Below are positions 31,080-40,381 of a DNA stretch of 64,000 nt, in pieces. Under the pieces are notes generated by a model, which was not told the DNA's origin, ran no database searches, and saw only the letters and a list, made by a program, of their open reading frames with translations. The DNA comes from Hyphomicrobiales bacterium (GTDB taxonomy: Bacteria; Pseudomonadota; Alphaproteobacteria; Rhizobiales; JAJFHR01), in contig JAJFHS010000042.1 of NCBI GenBank assembly GCA_021775475.1, positions 62,001-126,000 on the forward strand. Reading direction: 5' to 3'. Position 1 is the stretch's first letter; every line of letters begins with the position of its first letter. The translations under genes were made by a program, and so were the position numbers.

Positions 31080-31724
31080 ATGGTACACTACGGTTTGCAT
31101 TGGTTTGAACAAAAAAGCAATAGTTTGATGCGCGCATTATTTTCGTTGCAAGGAACCTACAGGCTGGTCATTTTTCTGGTCGCCGCGATCATTGTCGGCG
31201 GTGCGGTTTTTATGATTATTTCATCGCGCGCGAGCCTGTGGGCCAATGAAGACCAGGCGACCCAGCTTGCCGCCCTGGACAAGCGCGCAACCGCGAAAAG
31301 CGGAAAGCCGATTCCCCGTTTCGCCAGCCTGAAGAAAGACCGGGTCAATGTACGGCGCGGCCCCAGCAAGGACTATGAGGTTGCCTGGGTTTTTGTTCGT
31401 AAAAACCTGCCGATTGAAATCATCGCCGAATTTGAAAGATGGCGCCGAATTCGCGACAATGATGGCGCCGAAGGCTGGGTTTTCCATGCTCTGCTGGCTG
31501 ATGAAAGAACCGGCCTGATCACACCGTGGCGACCCAAGGAAGACACAGTGAAACTTTATAAGGCCAAAAACCAGACCAATAATGTTGTCGCCCTGGTTCA
31601 GCCCGGCGCCATAGGGAAAATCACTTCATGTGATGGCAAGTGGTGTGATTTTTCATCGCAAGGCTACACCGGCTGGCTGCCACAAAAAATGCTCTGGGGC
31701 GTTTATCCCGGTGAAAGTTTTTAA
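31080..31724 (+). CDS. Membrane-anchored protein with bacterial SH3-like domains
   Basis: Predicted inner-membrane protein of 214 aa. A single membrane helix (about residues 28-48, VIFLVAAIIVGGAVFMII) is followed by two SH3-like repeats: one with VNVRRGPSKDYEVAWVF and EGWVFHALL, and a second ending in YTGWLPQKMLWGVYPGE. This layout is common in rhizobial proteins of unknown role; binding to peptidoglycan or envelope partners is inferred from the fold. The start could also be the ATG at 31128, since neither has a clear ribosome binding site. It is convergent with irr 15 bp away. Confidence 0.75.
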   Translation: MVHYGLHWFEQKSNSLMRALFSLQGTYRLVIFLVAAIIVGGAVFMIISSRASLWANEDQATQLAALDKRATAKSGKPIPRFASLKKDRVNVRRGPSKDYEVAWVFVRKNLPIEIIAEFERWRRIRDNDGAEGWVFHALLADERTGLITPWRPKEDTVKLYKAKNQTNNVVALVQPGAIGKITSCDGKWCDFSSQGYTGWLPQKMLWGVYPGESF

Positions 31725-31739
31725 AACGGCTGGCGATCT

Positions 31740-32189
31740 TTAGTCTTTGAGAAATTCCGCGCAGATTTTCGGCGGAAATTCGGCCAGTCTGACAATAACG
31801 TCAACCCGGGTGATACTCATACCTTCAGGTGCCGCCGGAATTCCAATGACCCTCAGCGCGTCATCGGCAATATCCATCAGGCTCGAATCACCTTCACAGA
31901 AAAAATGATGATGATCGCTTGTGTTGGTGTCAAAATAAGCTTTTGAACCCTCAACCGCAACCTCCCTCAGTAAGCCTGCCTCGGTAAACTGGTTGAGTGT
32001 ATTGTAAACCGTCGCCAGCGATATCGGGAAGGAAATCCGCTCGGCTTCTTCATGCAGGCCTTCGGCTGTTACATGCCGGTCGCCTGCCGCAAACAAAAGC
32101 CCGGCCAGCGCTACTCTTTGCCGCGTCGGTCGTAGTCCGAATTTACGTAATTTGACTTTAATATCTGTTTTGCGGGCTTCTTCAATCAT
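31740..32189 (-). CDS. irr: Iron response regulator Irr (Fur family)
   Basis: Transcription regulator that, in rhizobia, acts under iron limitation and is controlled by heme. The 149 aa protein has the Fur-type winged helix with LRPTRQRVALAGLL and SLATVYNTLNQF, and the HHHFF motif at 93-95 typical of Irr and linked to heme binding. No N-terminal CP heme motif is present, as in many non-Bradyrhizobium Irr proteins. It is divergent from fabA; the irr/fabA-fabB-fabI arrangement is well conserved in Rhizobiales and supports this call over Fur or PerR. Confidence 0.9.
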   Translation of the reverse strand: MIEEARKTDIKVKLRKFGLRPTRQRVALAGLLFAAGDRHVTAEGLHEEAERISFPISLATVYNTLNQFTEAGLLREVAVEGSKAYFDTNTSDHHHFFCEGDSSLMDIADDALRVIGIPAAPEGMSITRVDVIVRLAEFPPKICAEFLKD

Positions 32190-32425
32190 TTCTCAACAAC
32201 CTGATGGCAATAGCTTAATCTGTCAGTCTCTTTATTGCTCATAATGGAACAATTTGCAAACGTTTCGCAACTAGCGCCAAAAATATCATAGTTCAGCATT
32301 AATTGCTCCGAAATGACATGCAAAGGCTTTGAGCGGCGATGCGGGTGTGTTAGGTACGAAAAATGAATATTTTCAGGAATGATTAAAGTGCAGTATCGCA
32401 ATCATTCACAACGCTAGCTGGTACC

Positions 32426-32941
32426 ATGACTGAACAAAAATCCTCATACGACTACGACGACCTCCTCTCCTGCGGGCGTGGCGAGCTTTTTGGTCAGGGC
32501 AATGCGCAGCTGCCGCTGCCGCCCATGTTAATGTTCGATCGCATTACCCATATTAGTGAGGATGGAGGCGAATTTGGCAAAGGACAGGTAAAAGCAGAGC
32601 TTGATGTTCATCCCGACCTGTGGTTTTTTGCCTGTCATTTTCAGGGAGACCCGGTGATGCCGGGCTGTCTGGGTCTTGATGCCTTATGGCAGATGTGCGG
32701 TTTTTTTCTTGGCTGGCTGGGCGAACCCGGCAAAGGTCGCGCGATCAGTGTTGGTGAGGTAAAGCTCACCGGAATGGTTACACCTGAAGTAAAGAAAGTA
32801 GAATATATCGTTGATCTCAAGCGCGTAATTCGCCGCCGGTTAATTCTTGGATCCGGGGAAGGCATTTTAAAAGCCGATGGAGAGATTGTTTATAAGGTAA
32901 CAGATTTGCGCGTTGGCTTGTTTAAGCCCGAGGGAAGTTGA
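32426..32941 (+). CDS. fabA: 3-hydroxydecanoyl-ACP dehydratase/isomerase FabA
   Basis: Introduces the cis double bond into growing fatty acids at C10 by dehydrating 3-hydroxydecanoyl-ACP and isomerising the product. The 171 aa hot-dog protein has the catalytic H71 in [13 protein letters not shown] and D85 in GLDALWQ, matching E. coli H70 and D84. It is followed by fabB (102 bp) and fabI, giving a complete unsaturated fatty acid unit. The 236-bp spacer to irr holds both promoters; no clear Irr box was seen there. Confidence 0.97.
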   Translation: MTEQKSSYDYDDLLSCGRGELFGQGNAQLPLPPMLMFDRITHISEDGGEFGKGQVKAELDVHPDLWFFACHFQGDPVMPGCLGLDALWQMCGFFLGWLGEPGKGRAISVGEVKLTGMVTPEVKKVEYIVDLKRVIRRRLILGSGEGILKADGEIVYKVTDLRVGLFKPEGS

Positions 32942-33043
32942 AGCGCACCTTGAAGGCGTCGGTCAAAAATCTTAAGTCTGACATAATCCCGGTTGTATAA
33001 TTTTGACTGGCATTTTATTATTTTAGGAAACTCGAGGTAAATT

Positions 33044-34261
33044 ATGAGGCGCGTTGTTGTTACCGGAATGGGAATTGTATCAAGTATTGGTAACAATTCT
33101 CAAGAAGTTCTTGCCTCTTTGAGGGAAGCCAAATCCGGTATTGTCGCAGCAGAAGATTACGCCAAGCTCGGTTTCAGATGTCAGGTGCACGGCGCGCCTA
33201 CGTTAGACTGGGAAGAGGTGCTGGACCGCCGGACCCGCCGGTTTATGAGCGCAAGCTCAGCCTGGAATTATATTTCGATGGAACAGGCCATTCAGGATTC
33301 AGGTCTTGAAAAAGATGAGGTGAGCGCAATCCGCACGGGCCTGATTATGGGCTCGGGTGGACCTTCGACCAAAACCATTATTGAATCAGCCGACGTGGCG
33401 CGGGAAAAAGCACCTAAAAAAGTAGGTCCTTTTGCTGTCACCAAAGCAATGTGCAGCGGCAATTCAGGTGTTTTATCGACCCTTTTTGAAATCAAGGGTA
33501 TCAACTACTCGATCTCTTCAGCCTGTGCCACATCCAGCCATTGTATTGGCAATGCTGCTGAAATGATCCAGTTTGGCAAACAGGACATCATGTTTGCCGG
33601 CGGCGGTGAAGAGCTTGATTGGGGCCTGTCGGTTCTGTTTGATGCCATGGGTGCGATGTCTTCGAAATTTAATGATACACCGGCAACAGCGAGCCGTGCA
33701 TATGACGTCAATCGCGATGGGTTTGTTATTGCCGGTGGTGCCGGTACCGTGGTGCTGGAAGAACTCGAACATGCCAAAGCGCGTGGTGCCAAAATCTATG
33801 GCGAGCTTGTTGGCTATGGTGCCACGTCTGATGGCCATGACATGGTACAGCCTTCAGGCGAAGGAGCAGCCCGGTGCATGAAAATGGCGATGGAAACAAT
33901 TGATTGCGACATCGACTACATTAACCCCCACGCCACATCGACACCGGTTGGCGATAGCCGTGAAATTGATGCCCTTATCGAGGTTTTTGGCGACAATATG
34001 CCGCCATTGAGTGCGACAAAATCTCTGACCGGTCACTCTTTGGGTGCGGCCGGGGTGCAGGAGGCAATCTACTCATTATTGATGATGAACAACGGCTTCA
34101 TTTGTGAATCAGCCAATATCGAGGAAATCGACCCGGAGATGGCCAATATACCCATAGTGCGAGAACGCGTTGATAATGCTGAATTAAACTGCGTTATGTC
34201 CAATAGCTTTGGCTTTGGCGGCACAAATGCAGCCCTGGTTTTCAAAAAATACAACGCCTGA
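33044..34261 (+). CDS. fabB: Beta-ketoacyl-ACP synthase I FabB
   Basis: Condensing enzyme that elongates the cis-3-decenoyl-ACP made by FabA, committing it to unsaturated fatty acids. The Cys-His-His triad is C161 ([11 protein letters not shown]), H296 ([11 protein letters not shown]) and H331 ([13 protein letters not shown]). The 405 aa length and close pattern match favour FabB over FabF. It stands between fabA and fabI and is probably cotranscribed with both. Confidence 0.97.
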   Translation: MRRVVVTGMGIVSSIGNNSQEVLASLREAKSGIVAAEDYAKLGFRCQVHGAPTLDWEEVLDRRTRRFMSASSAWNYISMEQAIQDSGLEKDEVSAIRTGLIMGSGGPSTKTIIESADVAREKAPKKVGPFAVTKAMCSGNSGVLSTLFEIKGINYSISSACATSSHCIGNAAEMIQFGKQDIMFAGGGEELDWGLSVLFDAMGAMSSKFNDTPATASRAYDVNRDGFVIAGGAGTVVLEELEHAKARGAKIYGELVGYGATSDGHDMVQPSGEGAARCMKMAMETIDCDIDYINPHATSTPVGDSREIDALIEVFGDNMPPLSATKSLTGHSLGAAGVQEAIYSLLMMNNGFICESANIEEIDPEMANIPIVRERVDNAELNCVMSNSFGFGGTNAALVFKKYNA

Positions 34262-34299
34262 TGGCTCAACAAATAATTGAATAAGGGCAGGGGGTGCCA

Positions 34300-35130
34300 A
34301 TGACGGTGACTAAAGAAAAATCCGTGCCAGGACTTATGGCTGGTAAGCGCGGTCTCATTATGGGGGTTGCCAACGAGCGCTCAATTGCTTGGGGTATCGC
34401 CAAAACCTTGCATCAACATGGCGCTGAGCTGGCCTTTACCTATCAAGGTGATGCCTTTGGCCGCCGGGTCAAGCCATTGGCGCAAAAGCTTGGCAGTAAT
34501 CTTGTTCTGCCGTGTGATGTCAGTGATGAAGAAAGCATTGATAGTGTGTTTGATACGCTCAAACAGGAATGGGGCTCTCTGGATTATCTGGTTCACGCCA
34601 TCGCTTTTTCCGATAAAGATGAGCTCAAAGGCCGCTATGCCGATACCAGCCGTGAAAATTTCATCCAGACCATGCTGATCTCGTGCTATTCGTTCACGGA
34701 TATGGTCAGGCGGGCAGCGCATCTTATGCCCAATGGCGGCTCGCTGATTACGCTCACCTATGGCGGTTCTACCAGAGTGATGCCCAACTACAACGTAATG
34801 GGGGTTGCCAAAGCAGCCCTTGAATCAAGCGTAAGGTATCTCGCATCAGACTATGGGTGTGACAATATTCGCGTCAATGCTATTTCAGCTGGTCCCATGC
34901 GCACGCTTGCCGGTGCCGGCATTCGCGATGCCCGCACCATGTTCAATTTTCAAAAAGAACACTCGCCTTTGCAAAAAAGCGTTTCTCTTGAGGAAGTAGG
35001 CGGGGCTGCCGTTTATCTCTTAAGTGATTTATCTGGTGGTGTTACCGGTGAAGTTCACTTTGTTGACGCCGGATACAATATCATCTCAACGCCCAGGCCT
35101 GAGGCGACAAATGGTAACGGTAAAGATTAA
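34300..35130 (+). CDS. fabI: Enoyl-ACP reductase FabI
   Basis: NADH-dependent reductase for the last step of each fatty acid elongation round and the usual target of triclosan. The 276 aa short-chain dehydrogenase has the nucleotide loop GVANERSIAWGIAK and the catalytic Tyr/Lys in YNVMGVAKAALE, with the FabI-type SAGPMRTLAGAGI. The ATG at 34300 follows AGGGGG; a GTG two codons earlier is less likely. It ends the fabA-fabB-fabI unit and is followed by paired palindromic repeats. Rhizobiales often have two FabI copies; only one is in this window. Confidence 0.96.
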   Translation: MTVTKEKSVPGLMAGKRGLIMGVANERSIAWGIAKTLHQHGAELAFTYQGDAFGRRVKPLAQKLGSNLVLPCDVSDEESIDSVFDTLKQEWGSLDYLVHAIAFSDKDELKGRYADTSRENFIQTMLISCYSFTDMVRRAAHLMPNGGSLITLTYGGSTRVMPNYNVMGVAKAALESSVRYLASDYGCDNIRVNAISAGPMRTLAGAGIRDARTMFNFQKEHSPLQKSVSLEEVGGAAVYLLSDLSGGVTGEVHFVDAGYNIISTPRPEATNGNGKD

Positions 35131-35177
35131 TTCCGGCGGTCTTTAAAGCATTTGACGGGTTACAAAAAAATCTTTCT

Positions 35178-35295
35178 CCGTCATCCTCGGGCTTGACCCG
35201 AGGATCCATTCCTCAATTTTCTCGGTCAAAAAGACAGTATCTTTTATTTCGAAAGCTCAACGCTATGGATCCTCGGGCCAAGCCCGAGGATGACG
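35178..35295. repeat. Inverted pair of 30-bp palindromic repeats
   Basis: Copy 1 (35179-35208) and copy 2 (35266-35295) are reverse complements of each other with a single difference. Each is itself an imperfect palindrome, with CCTCGGG and CCCGAGG arms around CTTGA or CCAAG. They frame a 57-bp AT-rich centre, so the whole 118-bp unit can fold into a long hairpin. Such CTTGA-centred palindromes are widely dispersed in alphaproteobacterial chromosomes. This one lies between the convergent fabI and desaturase genes. Confidence 0.8.
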
Positions 35296-35319
35296 AATTG
35301 GGAGGGCCTGATCTAAGGC

Positions 35320-36360
35320 TTACACCAGTTTCAGGGCACGCGCTTCAGCGAACGAAATTAGTCTGCGCGCCTCTTCGTGCCACAGTTGCAGCTTTACGCA
35401 GGCGAAACTCTTCTTCAGCGTCAACCGCTTGACATCTTTAAGCCGGGGGTGATCTTTCAAAACATCCTGCAGACGATAATAGGGAATTCGGCTCGACAGG
35501 TGATGCACATGATGCACACCAATGCTGGCGGTCAGCCAGCGCAGGATGACCGGCAAGTCGTAGTGCGAGCTGCCGTAGAAAGCTGTTTCGTGTAAATCCC
35601 AGTCTTCCTGCTTGTCCCAGACCATGTCTTCAAACTGATGCTGCACATAAAACATCCATACGCCAATGGAAGAGGCAATAACCGTCATGGGAATTTGCAA
35701 CATCAAAAAAGGCTTCCAGCCGACGAGGTAAATCATGAAACCCCAGGCAACTATAATGGCCAGATCAGTGCCAAGGGCGCTGGCCCAGAAACGCCAGCCA
35801 GCGCGCTCAAGGCCGGCGGGCCAGCGTTGCTGAATCAAAAACACATACGCCGGTCCAATCCCGAACAAAACGATTGGATGGCGGTAAAACCGGTATTTAA
35901 AGCGGCCCCAGCGTGAGGCATTTTGATATTCGCGCACTGTCAGTGTGTCAATATCGCCGATGCCGCGTTTGTCAAGATTACCATGCGACGCGTGATGGAT
36001 GGCATGACTGCGCTGCCAGTAGTGATAGGGCGTCATGGTTATGACACCAAGAATGCGCCCGACCCAGTCATTAATGGCCTTGCTGCGGAAAAACGAGCCA
36101 TGGCCACAATCATGCTGGATCAAAAATAACCGCACCAGAAAGGCTGCGGCAGGCACGCAGATTGCTAAAGCCAGCAGATAGCTGATTGAAAGCGCCTGCC
36201 AGGCTGCCAGCCACAGTAAAATAAAAGGAACCCCTGTTATGACAATCTCCAGCACGCTGCGCCAGTGATCCGGCTTGCGATAAGGTGCGAGCTTCTGGAT
36301 CCAGTCACCTGCCGGAGTTTGTGTTGCTTCGGATTTACTCGTAGTTGACGTTGGTTCCAT
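35320..36360 (-). CDS. Membrane fatty acid desaturase, acyl-lipid type
   Basis: Di-iron integral membrane desaturase of 346 aa. The three histidine boxes are HDCGH, HAIHH (in RSHAIHHASHGN) and HHVHH (in GVHHVHHLSSRIP), and there are four or more hydrophobic segments around them. The pattern resembles delta-12/omega-6 acyl-lipid desaturases (DesA type); regiospecificity cannot be read from sequence. It gives the cell an oxygen-dependent route to unsaturation in addition to FabA-FabB. AAAGGA precedes the ATG. It lies 53 bp downstream of pnp but may be separately controlled. Confidence 0.88.
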   Translation of the reverse strand: MEPTSTTSKSEATQTPAGDWIQKLAPYRKPDHWRSVLEIVITGVPFILLWLAAWQALSISYLLALAICVPAAAFLVRLFLIQHDCGHGSFFRSKAINDWVGRILGVITMTPYHYWQRSHAIHHASHGNLDKRGIGDIDTLTVREYQNASRWGRFKYRFYRHPIVLFGIGPAYVFLIQQRWPAGLERAGWRFWASALGTDLAIIVAWGFMIYLVGWKPFLMLQIPMTVIASSIGVWMFYVQHQFEDMVWDKQEDWDLHETAFYGSSHYDLPVILRWLTASIGVHHVHHLSSRIPYYRLQDVLKDHPRLKDVKRLTLKKSFACVKLQLWHEEARRLISFAEARALKLV

Positions 36361-36413
36361 CCGAAAGGGGTCCTTTTATTTATGTGTCAGGCCTGAAGGA
36401 TAACCTTGAGCGA

Positions 36414-38537
36414 TCAATCAGCGTCTTTATTCGGGTCAATTTCTTCGCCGGTTTCCTGATCAACAACTTTCATGGAAAGCTTAACTTTACCGCGATCATC
36501 GAAGCCCAGGAGCTTGACTTTTACCTTATCACCTTCATTGACAATGTCAGTCACTTTTCCAACACGCTGGGGTGCAAGTTGAGAAATATGAACCAGACCA
36601 TCTTTGGGGCCGAAAAAGTTTACGAAAGCGCCAAAGTCGACAACTTTAACAACCACACCGTCATAAATAACACCGGCTTCAGGTTCGTCCGTAATACTTT
36701 TGACCCACTTGATCGCTGCTTCAATTGACTTGGCATCACTGGAAGAAATATTGACGGTGCCATCATCTGTGATGTTCACTTTAGCGCCGGTTTCTTCAAC
36801 GATCTGGCGGATAATTTTGCCGCCTGTACCAATAACTTCGCGAATTTTATCCACGGGAATTTTAAGCGTTTCGATGCGTGGTGCATATTCACCCATCTCT
36901 TCGCGAGATTCCGTCAGAGCTTTTGCCATCTCGCCCAGAATATGAACCCGGCCACCTTTGGCCTGATCCAGAGCAATTTGCATGATCTCTTCGGTAATGC
37001 CGGTGATTTTGATGTCCATCTGCAGCGACGTAATACCTTCTTCAGTACCGGCCACTTTAAAGTCCATGTCGCCCAAGTGATCTTCATCACCTAAAATGTC
37101 TGACAGAACAGCATAACGATCATCTTCCTTGATCAATCCCATAGCAATACCGGCTACAGGTCTTGTCAACGGCACACCGGCATCCATCATCGCCAATGAT
37201 GCACCACATACGGTTGCCATCGAGGATGAGCCGTTGGATTCGGTGATTTCCGAAACAATACGAATGGTATAGGGAAACTCTTCACGCGGCGGCAAGACAG
37301 CGCGCATGGCCCGCCAGGCAAGTTTGCCGTGGCCGATCTCACGACGGCTGGTAAAGCCGGTTCTGCCCACTTCACCGACTGAATAAGGCGGGAAGTTATA
37401 ATGCAGCAGGAAGGTTTCTTTGTATGTGCCTTCAAGCGCATCGATGAATTGCTCATCATCGCTGGTACCTAAAGTGGTAACGACCAGGGCTTGCGTTTCA
37501 CCACGGGTGAACAAAGCGGTGCCATGGGCGCGCGGCAACAGGCCAACTTCGGAAACAATTGGCCGAACAGTATCAAGGTCACGGCCGTCAATTCGTTTCC
37601 CGGTATCGAGAATGGAGTTGCGGACAACATTTTTCTCAAGCTTCTTGAATGCATTGCCGATAATTTGATCGGTGGCGGTTGCATCATCATCTTTAACTAA
37701 TGCTGCTTTGGCTTCATCACGCGCGTTTGCCACAGCTTCCTGACGTTCCTGCTTGTCAGCAATAGCGTAAGCGTCACGAACTTTGGCTTCAACCAGATCA
37801 TTGAGATAACCTTCGATTTCGCTGTGATCGGGCACATCAACCGGGCGCGGCTCTTTGGCACATTTTTCCGCCAGATTGATAATCGCATCAATCACCGGCT
37901 GAAATTCCCGATGGCCGAACATGACCGCACCGAGCATCACATCTTCAGGTAATTCCTTGGCTTCTGATTCAACCATCAAGACAGCATCCTGGGTTCCGGC
38001 GACAACCAGATCGAGTGAACTTTCAGTCTCGCTTTCAATGCTTGGGTTGAGAATATACTCACCATTGGCAAAACCAACACGAGCAGCCCCGATTGGCCCC
38101 ATGAACGGGATGCCGGAAATTGTCAGGGCAGCTGATACAGCAACCAGAGCTACGATATCAGGATCGTTTTCCATGTCATGGCTTAAAACAGTTGCAATCA
38201 CCTGGGTTTCATTTTGAAAGCCCTTGGCAAACAGCGGTCGGATGGGCCGGTCAATAAGCCGGGATACAAGCGTTTCTTTTTCGCTTGGACGCGCTTCACG
38301 CTTGAAAAAACCGCCTGGGATTTTCCCGGCAGCATATGTTTTTTCCTGATAATTTACTGTGAGCGGGAAAAAATCCAGCCCCTGTTTTGGTTGGCGTGCA
38401 GCTGTTGCTGTGGCCAGAACAGTAGTATCGCCATATTGCACCAGTACACAGCCATCGGCCTGGCGGGCAATTTTACCTGTTTCAATGATCAGCGGACGTC
38501 CGCCCCAGGTAATTTCTTCTCTATGTATATTGAACAT
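36414..38537 (-). CDS. pnp: Polyribonucleotide nucleotidyltransferase (PNPase)
   Basis: Phosphorolytic 3'-5' exoribonuclease and degradosome partner. The 707 aa protein has two RNase PH-like domains ([16 protein letters not shown] at the start; [15 protein letters not shown] in the second), a KH domain ([15 protein letters not shown]) and an S1 domain ([15 protein letters not shown]) at the C-terminus. I start it at the ATG at 38537, preceded by TAGGA; the frame opens 14 codons earlier. A 173-bp leader separates it from rpsO. pnp in E. coli controls itself through a leader stem cut by RNase III; an analogous role here is inference. Confidence 0.97.
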   Translation of the reverse strand: MFNIHREEITWGGRPLIIETGKIARQADGCVLVQYGDTTVLATATAARQPKQGLDFFPLTVNYQEKTYAAGKIPGGFFKREARPSEKETLVSRLIDRPIRPLFAKGFQNETQVIATVLSHDMENDPDIVALVAVSAALTISGIPFMGPIGAARVGFANGEYILNPSIESETESSLDLVVAGTQDAVLMVESEAKELPEDVMLGAVMFGHREFQPVIDAIINLAEKCAKEPRPVDVPDHSEIEGYLNDLVEAKVRDAYAIADKQERQEAVANARDEAKAALVKDDDATATDQIIGNAFKKLEKNVVRNSILDTGKRIDGRDLDTVRPIVSEVGLLPRAHGTALFTRGETQALVVTTLGTSDDEQFIDALEGTYKETFLLHYNFPPYSVGEVGRTGFTSRREIGHGKLAWRAMRAVLPPREEFPYTIRIVSEITESNGSSSMATVCGASLAMMDAGVPLTRPVAGIAMGLIKEDDRYAVLSDILGDEDHLGDMDFKVAGTEEGITSLQMDIKITGITEEIMQIALDQAKGGRVHILGEMAKALTESREEMGEYAPRIETLKIPVDKIREVIGTGGKIIRQIVEETGAKVNITDDGTVNISSSDAKSIEAAIKWVKSITDEPEAGVIYDGVVVKVVDFGAFVNFFGPKDGLVHISQLAPQRVGKVTDIVNEGDKVKVKLLGFDDRGKVKLSMKVVDQETGEEIDPNKDAD

Positions 38538-38710
38538 ATTTTTTCCTACAAATACCCTCATAAGGCTCTTCAATTTCATTCAAGATTCGCACGAGCGTGC
38601 ATATTGAGGGTGACCAACAGGTGTCGGCTCCATTGCCGATACCTTTCACGAATCTCTTAAACGCTTTACACATGTGGATATAGCATTCGCCAGTCCCATG
38701 CCGATCAAAC

Positions 38711-38980
38711 CTAACGGCGAATTCCGAGTTTTTTGATCAGGTCAGAATAGCGATTGACGTCTTTCGATTTGACATAATCGAGCAGACGGCGACGCTGACT
38801 TACCATTTTCAGCAGGCCACGACGCGAATGATTGTCTTTTTTGTGTGTTCTGAAATGTTCCGTCAAATTGCGGATACGTTCCGTTAAAATTGCCACCTGA
38901 ACTTCCGGCGAACCTGTGTCGCCCTTGCCGGTGGCGTTATCTTTAATCAATTCCGATTTGCGTTCAGCAGTAATCGACAT
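38711..38980 (-). CDS. rpsO: 30S ribosomal protein S15
   Basis: Small-subunit protein that organises the central domain of 16S rRNA. The 89 aa protein has the family core [16 protein letters not shown] and [19 protein letters not shown], given here in part, and ends KKLGIRR. Length is exactly typical. It lies between truB (27 bp) and pnp in the widely conserved truB-rpsO-pnp order. S15 represses its own mRNA in several bacteria through a leader structure; no clear structure was identified in the short spacer here. Confidence 0.98.
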   Translation of the reverse strand: MSITAERKSELIKDNATGKGDTGSPEVQVAILTERIRNLTEHFRTHKKDNHSRRGLLKMVSQRRRLLDYVKSKDVNRYSDLIKKLGIRR

Positions 38981-39007
38981 CGTATACTCCTATTAGTCGT
39001 TGTGGGC

Positions 39008-39931
39008 TTAGCCCAGATTAAAAACACGCTTTGGATGCAGGGCTCCCTGCCGAAATTCGGCCAATGCCACCGGTGTGCCGCTTGATGCGACAAAAACGGT
39101 GCCACTGTATATGGGAGCATCACGTCCACGTAAAATGACTGCCTGACCGTTTTTCAGTCTTGCAGCGTCCGATGCGTTGACGGCCAATGCCGGGATGTCG
39201 TCCAGCACGGTCTCAACAGACCGGATAACTTGCGCCAATTCTTGGCAGCGCGCGCCAATATGACTCAACTCTTCAAGTTTTTCCAGTGAAATTATGTCGG
39301 TCTCGAAAAACGGCCCGACACGAGTACGTCTCAACGCCGAAATATGACCAAAACATCCCAGTTTTTGGCCAAAATCCCGTGCCAGTGCGCGCACATATGT
39401 GCCCTTGCCACAGTCGACTTCAAACTCAGTTTGGCTGTCATCGCGGTGATTGACAACCTCAAGTCTGTCAATTTGCACCTCACGTGCCACCAGATTTACC
39501 TGCTCACCACTGCGCGCAATATCGTAAGCCCGCTCACCATCGACCTTCAAAGCCGAATATTGCGGTGGCATTTGAGCAATTGTACCAATGAAATCATTCA
39601 GGATTGCAGAAATTTCTTGTGCAGTGGGTCTCGCATCGCTGGTTTGAACAACCGCCCCTTCGCTGTCATCGGTATCCGTTTGCACTCCCCAGGTAACGGT
39701 GAAGCGATAGGTTTTGGCGCCATCCATAATGTAATTTGATGTTTTTGTAGCTTCACCCAAAGCAATCGGCAGAATTCCTGACGCCAGAGGATCAAGCGTG
39801 CCGCCGTGGCCGACTTTTTGCGCATTCAACAACCAGCGCACCCGGCCAACCGCGCGCGTTGATGTCATGCCAACGGGCTTGTCGAGGACAATCCAGCCGT
39901 GAATGGGATCACCTTTACGTTTGCGAGCCAT
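39008..39931 (-). CDS. truB: tRNA pseudouridine(55) synthase TruB
   Basis: Makes pseudouridine 55 in the T-loop of tRNAs. The 307 aa protein has the catalytic D47 in GGTLDPLASG, the GWIVLDKPVGMTS start (GWxVLDKPxGMTS) and the YSALKVDGERAYDIAR block, and a variable C-terminal domain. It begins 6 bp after rbfA and belongs to the rimP-to-pnp operon. Confidence 0.97.
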   Translation of the reverse strand: MARKRKGDPIHGWIVLDKPVGMTSTRAVGRVRWLLNAQKVGHGGTLDPLASGILPIALGEATKTSNYIMDGAKTYRFTVTWGVQTDTDDSEGAVVQTSDARPTAQEISAILNDFIGTIAQMPPQYSALKVDGERAYDIARSGEQVNLVAREVQIDRLEVVNHRDDSQTEFEVDCGKGTYVRALARDFGQKLGCFGHISALRRTRVGPFFETDIISLEKLEELSHIGARCQELAQVIRSVETVLDDIPALAVNASDAARLKNGQAVILRGRDAPIYSGTVFVASSGTPVALAEFRQGALHPKRVFNLG

Positions 39932-39937
39932 GAGGGT

Positions 39938-40351
39938 CTATGTCGTTCCATCGTTGAGGGAGGTATCGCGGGCAACTTCAGGTGTGTTCAGCACGTCGTC
40001 GATGCGTTGTGAATAATCAAATGACGTATCAATGACAAATTCGATTTCCGGTGCATATTTTAACGAGAGTTTGCGGCTGAGCTCACCGCGAATGAACTTG
40101 TGCGCCCGATTAAGAGCCTCAACAACCGGTTGCTGATTATCACCTCCCAGCGGCATAATATAGGCGCGCGCCTTGCGCAAATCAGGCGACACCGAAACTT
40201 CCGATACGGTAATGATAACCCCTTTTAAATCGGGCTCTCTTATTTCATCGCGCAAAAACAGTTGCGCCAGTTCGTGACGCAGAACTTCGCCAACGCGCAA
40301 CTGGCGCTGGCTTGCAGTTTTCCCACCACGCAAGCTTGATCGCTTGGTCAT
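39938..40351 (-). CDS. rbfA: 30S ribosome-binding factor RbfA
   Basis: KH-like protein that helps mature the 5' end of 16S rRNA and is important for growth in the cold. The 137 aa protein has the conserved SQRQLRVGEVLRHELAQ start, VSVSPDLRKARAYI and the PEIEFVIDTSFDYSQRID ending. Position between infB and truB is the standard one. Confidence 0.96.
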   Translation of the reverse strand: MTKRSSLRGGKTASQRQLRVGEVLRHELAQLFLRDEIREPDLKGVIITVSEVSVSPDLRKARAYIMPLGGDNQQPVVEALNRAHKFIRGELSRKLSLKYAPEIEFVIDTSFDYSQRIDDVLNTPEVARDTSLNDGTT

Positions 40352-40381
40352 TATCTCGGTCCTGTTTATGGGTTTACGCTT

